A DNA stretch of 64,000 nt from Nonlabens ulvanivorans (GTDB lineage Bacteria; Bacteroidota; Bacteroidia; Flavobacteriales; Flavobacteriaceae): NCBI RefSeq assembly GCF_000755285.1, contig NZ_BBMK01000002.1, positions 62,001 through 126,000 of the forward strand. The letters run 5' to 3'. A program made the translations under genes and the position numbers. Each line of letters begins with the position of its first letter. The first letter of the stretch is position 1. Below the pieces are notes generated by a model, which was not told the origin of the DNA, searched no databases, and saw only the letters and a list, made by a program, of their open reading frames with translations. Of the stretch, positions 58,513 to 64,000 are shown one piece after another.

Positions 58513-58961
58513 ATGAAAAAAGAATTCTTTTTGAGGTTCAAACTCAGTGGAATAAAGGGCAATTTAAAAACCCTAAAACCCATACCTCTATTATAGCAGG
58601 GAAAAAAGATATCATCGTATCTGCAGCCCATGAATTTAAAGGAGATAAGAATCAACACAACCCAGAAGACCTTTTATTAAGCGCATTGTCTTCTTGTCAT
58701 ATGATGTCCTATTTCTACGTGTGCCAGCGGCATGGTATAGATGTCTTAGAATATACAGATAAGGTTTCAGGTACTTTATTATTAAACGATGATGCTAGTG
58801 GAGCTTTTCAAAAAGTTATTCTTAATCCCGAAGTCTTAATTCTGGATGCTCAACAAATAGATATGGCTACAAAATTACATGAAGAGGCACATCAACTTTG
58901 TTTCATAGCAAATTCTGTCAATTTTGAGATTGACGTAATCCCTATGATTAAAGTTAATTAA
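58513..58961 (+). CDS. OsmC family peroxide reductase-like protein, frameshifted
   Basis: The protein starts MKKEFF. It loses frame in a T run near 58530, and with one more T it reads MKKEFFFEVQTQWNKGQFKN. It then runs to a normal end with FKGDKNQHNPEDLLLSALSS and CHMMSYFYVC. Two Cys residues stand at the redox positions of the OsmC/Ohr fold, the second (in YFYVC) closer to the usual position. The repaired length is 149 residues, usual for the family. It follows the PAP2 stop by one base. Confidence 0.78.
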
Positions 58962-59060
58962 CATTTTTTTATGAGCTGATTAAACTTTTAGATATTTTAG
59001 TAGTCTAAAGAATAAATCAATTAACAGCGCTTGAATTGGAAGCGCATAACCCTTGAATTT

Positions 59061-59918
59061 ATGAATATTTCAAAAAACAAATCACTCCTTACCTATATAG
59101 GAATTGCGGTAATGTGTACCGCAGGAGTTTACTCGTGTACGTCTAGCGATGACGATAATGGAAACACCACAGATGATGGAAGTGGTAATGATTCAACAGA
59201 GTTGCATGCGGCTTTTGCAGAATTTGATGTAGATAATGTCACCATTATAATGAGTGGAACTTCATCTGTGAACATTGAGACTAACGGTTTACCTAATCAT
59301 ACTTCACCTTACTGGTCTAGTACAAATGTACGTTCCTTAACAGGACCTAATGGTAATGCAGTGGTAACTGGTCCTGCAGCTACTGATCATCCATTATACG
59401 TAGATCCTGTAGTTACAAGTGGAGATCAAATGGCGCCTGGAAACATTGATGATTTTAATGGTTCATTCTCTTTAACAGTTCCATCTAGTCCAACGCAAGC
59501 TAGTAATTCATCAGCCACCGGATTAGGAGCTATAGGTATTGCGGTTAGTGGTTCCGTAATTTATAATGATGAAGAAGGACCTAATGTGCCACTAGATAGC
59601 GCGGTAGGCTCATTAGATTATACCGCAGCGCATACAGGACCACAAAGTTACCACTACCACTTAGAACCTAAAGCTTTCTCTGATGATGATGATGCACTAG
59701 TTGGTATCATAAGCGATGGTTTCTTTATTTACGGTAGAAAGTGTAATTCAACTGGTACTTATCCTACTGATCTAGATGCTTCTGGTGGGCATACCTCTAC
59801 TACACAACATACAACAACCGCAGAGTATCATTACCATATTCAGAATACGGTATACTTAAATCAATACTATATTATATTCCCTGGCGATTATCAAGGCACA
59901 CCTAATAACATACAGTAG
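59061..59918 (+). CDS. YHYH domain lipoprotein
   Basis: This secreted protein begins MNISKNKSLLTYIGIAVMCT and has Cys in the ...YSCTSSDDDNGN segment, a lipoprotein signal followed by an Asp/Gly-rich linker. The YHYH domain is marked by QSYHYHLEPKAFSDDDDA and a second EYHYHIQN copy, with GIISDGFFIYGRK between them. The function is unknown. YHYH genes in Bacteroidetes often sit beside MORN and SCO1 genes, as here. The frame is open to 59031, but the ATG at 59061 gives a better signal peptide. Confidence 0.82.
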   Translation: MNISKNKSLLTYIGIAVMCTAGVYSCTSSDDDNGNTTDDGSGNDSTELHAAFAEFDVDNVTIIMSGTSSVNIETNGLPNHTSPYWSSTNVRSLTGPNGNAVVTGPAATDHPLYVDPVVTSGDQMAPGNIDDFNGSFSLTVPSSPTQASNSSATGLGAIGIAVSGSVIYNDEEGPNVPLDSAVGSLDYTAAHTGPQSYHYHLEPKAFSDDDDALVGIISDGFFIYGRKCNSTGTYPTDLDASGGHTSTTQHTTTAEYHYHIQNTVYLNQYYIIFPGDYQGTPNNIQ

Positions 59919-60488
59919 TATATTAATCTTATTGCTTTTATCAAGCTGTAAAACAGATTCAAATCATGTTGTGAAAACAACTGAAAAGTTTGAGATTGAT
60001 AAAGCAACTTTAGAATTAAGACCTAATGAAGGGCTCATGTATTATAACAATGAGCCTTTACAGGTTACTCTGTAGTTAGTTACTCTAATGGATTAATTGC
60101 AGAAAAGATTGAGTATCTCAATGGATTGCGCCATGGATTGTATGAGAAGTGGTTTATGGATGGAACTTTGAGTTTTCAATCTCGATACGAGAATGGACTA
60201 CAGCATGGTAAGACAATATCATGGTGGAATAATGGTCATAAACGTTCTCAAAGTAATTTTGAGAATGGTGTGGCACAAGGTAAACAGTATCAATGGTACA
60301 CTAGTGGTGTTATCTTTAAAGAAATACAATTAGTCGATGGTAAAGAGCAAGGTATGCAAAAATCTTACCGTCAGAATGGTAAATTATATAATAATTATGA
60401 AGCAAAAAACGGCAGAATTTTTGGGCTTAAGAAAGCAACACTTTGTTTCTCTCTCGAGAATCAAGAAGTTGTTACTGATACTTTGTAA
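59905..60488 (+). CDS. MORN-repeat lipoprotein, frameshifted, start uncertain
   Basis: The frame starts within the last bases of the YHYH gene (segment ITYSSILILLLLSSCKTD, a lipoprotein signal with Cys). It loses frame near 60058; one T added to CCTTTACAGG gives EPFTGYSVVSYSNGLIAEKI. MORN-type repeats then follow (GLRHGLYEKWF, GLQHGKTISWWNNGH, GVAQGKQYQWY, GKEQGMQKSYRQNGK). I find no ATG in frame in the upstream 60 bases, so the true start may be hidden by another missing base. The repeat pattern is clear; the role is unknown. Confidence 0.65.
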
Positions 60489-61134
60489 TGTTATTTTAAT
60501 CACTAGTTGTGGATCTAAAGAACAAAATCCTGATCCTGTAGGAGAGCAAGTAGTAAGTAGAGTAGCAACTTTACCTTATTACAAAGAAGCTACTTTTACA
60601 CCACACTGGTTTTCAAAAGAGAGTGACTCACTTAATGATTTTCACAGTATTCCTGATTTTACTTTTATCAATCAGATAGGTGATACCATCACACAAGACT
60701 TTTACAAGGATAAGATTTACATTACAGATTTCTTTTTTACCGTTTGTCCTGGTATATGTCCTGCGATGACTAAAAATATGAATCGTCTTCAAAACGAATT
60801 TTTAGAAGACGAAGAAGTGTTATTACTTTCACATTCTGTCACGCCAGATTATGATAAGCCTGCTGTTTTATTGGAATATGCACAACGTAAAGATGTGAAT
60901 GTTAAAAAGTGGAATCTCGTTACCGGTGATAAAAATCTTATTTATGACCTAGGTAGAAATCAATATTTTGTTGAAGAGGATTTGGGTACCACTAAAGATG
61001 TCAATGATTTTTTACACACTGAAAACTTTATATTAATTGATAAAAATAAGCACATTCGCGGTATTTATAATGGCTTGAATAAAGCATCAGTGAATCAACT
61101 TATTGCAGATGTAAAGACCTTACAAGCAGAGTAG
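60469..61134 (+). CDS. SCO1/SenC family copper-binding lipoprotein
   Basis: This is a periplasmic thioredoxin-like copper chaperone for cytochrome oxidase assembly. The signal is LLILCNVILITSCGSK with a lipoprotein Cys. The metal site CPGICPAMTKNM (CxxxC) sits about 95 residues in, and the later His is in DFLHTENFILIDKNK. The frame is open far upstream, overlapping the MORN gene. TTG 60469 gives a compact signal, and an ATC nine bases upstream would give the ideal Lys-Lys start, so the start is uncertain. The gene overlaps the MORN gene end by about 20 bases. Confidence 0.85.
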   Translation: MLLILCNVILITSCGSKEQNPDPVGEQVVSRVATLPYYKEATFTPHWFSKESDSLNDFHSIPDFTFINQIGDTITQDFYKDKIYITDFFFTVCPGICPAMTKNMNRLQNEFLEDEEVLLLSHSVTPDYDKPAVLLEYAQRKDVNVKKWNLVTGDKNLIYDLGRNQYFVEEDLGTTKDVNDFLHTENFILIDKNKHIRGIYNGLNKASVNQLIADVKTLQAE

Positions 61135-61162
61135 GTTTAATAATTAAGCTACCGATACTTTA

Positions 61163-61786
61163 TTAGTTCATAATATCAAAGGATAATTTAATCCCTTGTA
61201 TGATCATATTGGTACCTATTATGGCGATAATCAGTCCCATTAATTTACCTATTACAGAAATCACGTTATCTCCAATTTTTTTTGCGATAATATCACTTAA
61301 AGAAAATGCGATATAGTTGAGTAAACACATCAATGCAAATACAAAAATTATGACACCTATACTCAAATAAGAAGAGGTGTTAGCAACAAAATTGGTAGCG
61401 GTAACAATGGTTCCAGGTCCAGCTAGAATAGGTATTGCTAGTGGTGATATGGCAATATTTTCATCATAATTTACAGTCTTAAGTCTTTTGATGTTTGACT
61501 TCTTAGACTGTAACATTTCAAAACCTACAAAGAATATTAAAATTCCACCAGTAATTTTAAATGCTGGAATTGTAATACCAAATAGATCAAAAATATAATT
61601 CCCTAGTAAAACAAAAGTGGTAACTATTATAAAAGCAATGATTACAGCTTTAAGGTTTATCCTTTGTTTAGTTTCTTTATCAGCTCCTTCTGTGAGTGTC
61701 AAAAAAATGGGCATGTTAGAAATAGGATTCATGATGGCAAAAAAGCCAGTGAATACCGTAATTGCAAACGTTATTAAATCATCCAT
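61163..61786 (-). CDS. MarC family membrane protein
   Basis: This 207-residue protein has six helices and belongs to the MarC/NAAT family of predicted transporters. The N-terminus ITFAITVFTGFFAIMNPISN with NPISNMP is the family signature (membrane re-entrant NP motif), repeated as LAIPILAGPGTIV in the second half. The substrate is unknown. It is convergent with SCO1. Confidence 0.88.
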   Translation of the reverse strand: MDDLITFAITVFTGFFAIMNPISNMPIFLTLTEGADKETKQRINLKAVIIAFIIVTTFVLLGNYIFDLFGITIPAFKITGGILIFFVGFEMLQSKKSNIKRLKTVNYDENIAISPLAIPILAGPGTIVTATNFVANTSSYLSIGVIIFVFALMCLLNYIAFSLSDIIAKKIGDNVISVIGKLMGLIIAIIGTNMIIQGIKLSFDIMN

Positions 61787-62019
61787 TTATAGTTTTTCAA
61801 TGTGTCAATAAGCCGTATTACTTTAGTGATTCAAACGGTTAAATTATTAACTTGTTCTTAATGACAGGTATTTATTTTCTGAGTGCAATAATAGTCAAAT
61901 TGTATAATTAATAAATCAATGTATGCAGGTTATAAATTGTGCTTTATTTCACCTACTTAAACTTAACCTGAAAGCCTTTATCAAATATCCCTGTGTTTAG
62001 TTAATATTAGAAAATTCTT
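61787..62019. other. Intergenic region between marC and the acyl-CoA dehydrogenase gene
   Basis: This 233-base AT-rich gap lies upstream of marC (which starts at 61786) and downstream of the acyl-CoA dehydrogenase gene; both are on the minus strand. It should carry the marC promoter. I see no RNA gene, strong hairpin or repeat. Confidence 0.3.
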
Positions 62020-64000
62020 TTAATAAAACTTTAAAGCGGTTGCAGTCATGTGCGCTGGAATATCAAATGCATCTACTAGATGCTGACTTTCTTCTTTTAA
62101 TTCTTTACACAGTTTTGAAACGAGCTTATTAATAGCAAGAGATTTAGAGGCTGAGATATAATCGTGTTCTAGATACCAGCCTTTATATTCCTCTATACGA
62201 TGCAGTGCATATAAATTTTTAAGTGAAATCAAAACTTCTTTTACGCTATTCTGTTCCTGTTCTTTAATGGTTTCTATAAACTGTTCTAAAACGATGCGAT
62301 CGATATAAGCACTAGCCATATCAATTAAATGTACTTGCACGTCTAGAAAAGCCTCATAGCTATCCATACCACCTTTAATCTTCTTACTTAGTCTCATTGC
62401 TAGAGAGCGCAGTGAATATTCTTCTCTATAAGTAAAAGCAGCTAGTTGAAATTCATCGCCTAATAAATGTTCTTCAGAAGTGTCTCTTGTTACGAGTGCA
62501 TTAAGTTCTGTTAGGTTTGTGGAAGCAATGCTGGAAATATATTTAAGAGTATCCCACCAGTCCATTTTACCAAATTGTTTTCTGAAATAAGTCAATCGAC
62601 TTTTGGCGGTAAGTTGAAGTAAGACCGTATTATCTCCTTCAAAAGTGGTAAAGATGTCCGTGTCTGCTTTTAATAAATCAAAATACATTTCACTTAAATA
62701 TCCTTTACCACCACAGGCCTCTCTACACGTTTGTATAGTTGCCGTAGCATTCCATGTACTTAATGATTTTAATCCAGCAGCAAGCGCCTCTATTTCTTGG
62801 TGATCAGTTCCTGTGTGATTTGTATATTCAGTTAATAAGTGATGGTGTGCAAAATCATAAGCATAGGCATTTGCAATTAATGGCATTAACTTTTTTGATG
62901 CGTTGGATAGTCCATTATGGACTGCTCTGGTTTACCTGGTGGACCAAATTGCTTGCGATCCAGCGCAAAATAAACAGCCATGTTTAAAGCTTTCTTGGCA
63001 GCCGTGTTTCCAGCAATAGGAACACAAAGTCTTCCACCTACTAATGTTCCTAACATGGTAAAGAAACGTCTAGATGGACTACTTATAGGACTTGTATATT
63101 GTCCATCCTCATCTACATCTCCATATTTATTCAACAAGTTCTTTTTAGGAATAGTTATAGAATCAAAATGTAGGGTTCCGTTATCTACACCATTTAGTCC
63201 CATTTTATGGCCATTATCACCTATAGTAATACCTGGCATGGTAACACCATGTTGATCTCTTATCGGAACTAAAAAAGCATGAATTCCATGTTCTTCTTCA
63301 TTTACGATAAGCTGTGCAAAAACCGTTGCCATTTGAGCATGCATTGCAGCATTACCGATGTAGGTCTTGCGATCATTTTGAGTAGGTGTATGAATAATAA
63401 AAGTTTGACTTTCTTCTTGATAAATCGCTGTGGTTTGTAATGCTTTTACATTACTACCATGATACATCTCGGTCATCGCAAAACAACCAGGTAAGGCGAT
63501 ACTACCTATATCTTTTAAATATTTATCGTGATGAAATGTTGTGCCTAGTGAAGCTACACTACCACCAAATAACCCAAAATGAACACCAAACTTAATGGTG
63601 AGACTCAAATCATATTTGGATATTTCTTCAAACACAGCAGAATATTGTACCATAGAATCTGCACCACCATATTGTTTTGGATATGCTAGATTTCCTAATC
63701 CAGCACTTGCTAGTTCTTGAGTCCATTTTAGTACTTTCTCTTTGCGTGTTTTTAAATCATCATCATAGCTTTCAATAGATTCCTTATGAGGATTTAAGAT
63801 ATCTTGAACTTTTCTTTTTAAGTCTGCATTGCCATGTTGCAATAACACTTTTAACGATTCTACATAAGATGCTTCAGGTTTTATCTCTATTGATTTTTGT
63901 GAAGAAGAAACCGGATTTATTTCATAAACAGAACGTATCGCTTCATCACTCGCAATCCCTAGATAATCTTCTATAAGAATGAGTGATTCTCTGGTTTCTA
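62020..64000 (-). CDS. Acyl-CoA dehydrogenase/oxidase family protein, partial and frameshifted
   Basis: This is a large FAD-dependent acyl-CoA dehydrogenase of the acyl-CoA-oxidase-like type, cut by the window's right edge so the N-terminus is missing. The frame remains open from 63848 to 64000. Family segments are GSIALPGCFAMTEMYHGSN, YFALDRKQFGPPGKPEQSIM, REACGGKGYLSEMYFDLLKA and FTTFEGDNTVLLQL. The frame is lost at a T run (62891-62896 on the + strand). One more base joins DYPTHQKK to LMPLIANAYAYDF. It would catalyse alpha,beta-dehydrogenation of an acyl-CoA. Confidence 0.86.

Noticed and set aside
1..64000. CRISPR array, insertion sequence, prophage or tRNA/rRNA genes
   Set aside because: I found no regularly spaced direct repeats, transposase or integrase motifs, phage genes, or cloverleaf or rRNA sequence.

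Overview
The window is about 64 kb of low-GC chromosome from a member of the Bacteroidetes, most likely family Flavobacteriaceae. The evidence is the rpmB-rpmG-DUF4295-ftsY-rimO block, the PorV-like outer-membrane protein, the CarboxypepD_reg protein, the YHYH and MORN lipoproteins, and TAnnTTTG promoter elements close to start codons. I cannot name the genus from sequence alone.

Layout. Positions 1-11.5 kb are housekeeping genes: ribosomal proteins L28 and L33, DUF4295, ftsY, an amidase, rimO, a thioredoxin-fold protein, a MacB/LolD-type ATPase, a methyltransferase and an ABC-F protein. Positions 11.7-53.1 kb are one very large co-directional surface-polysaccharide locus. It starts with wza and wzc, followed by pyruvyl transferases, the Wzm/Wzt ABC exporter with a methyltransferase, about twenty glycosyltransferases (a tandem GT2 run at 25.6-30.8 kb), OafA- and MBOAT-type acyltransferases with SGNH partners, and a nonulosonic-acid pair (CMP-sialate synthetase fused to a HAD phosphatase, plus a short NeuB). 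It ends with acetyltransferase, Wzy, GT4 and WcaJ-type genes. Positions 53.2-64 kb return to housekeeping: lnt, a PorV-like gene, pssA, lptB, PAP2, OsmC, YHYH, MORN, SCO1, marC and an acyl-CoA dehydrogenase cut by the window edge.

How the genes fit together. The WcaJ-type transferase would load the first sugar-phosphate onto undecaprenyl phosphate. The GT2 and GT4 enzymes would extend the chain, the pyruvyl, acetyl and acyl transferases would decorate it, and NeuB plus NeuA-HAD would supply a CMP-nonulosonate. Wzy and/or Wzm/Wzt with Wzc and Wza would polymerise and export. No Wzx flippase was recognised.

Three patterns cut across the genes. (1) G or C runs are bimodal: ten runs of 4, one of 5, two of 6, eighteen of exactly 7 and none longer. 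In several conserved motifs the 7-base run encodes one Gly or Pro more than the family normally has. (2) The palindrome GCTTTCGCGAAAGC occurs nine times exactly and several times nearly, mostly inside genes and in all reading frames. (3) About two dozen frameshifts, including in ftsY and rimO, can nearly all be repaired by adding one base to a homopolymer. This points to an error-prone assembly and limits how far any broken gene should be read as biology.
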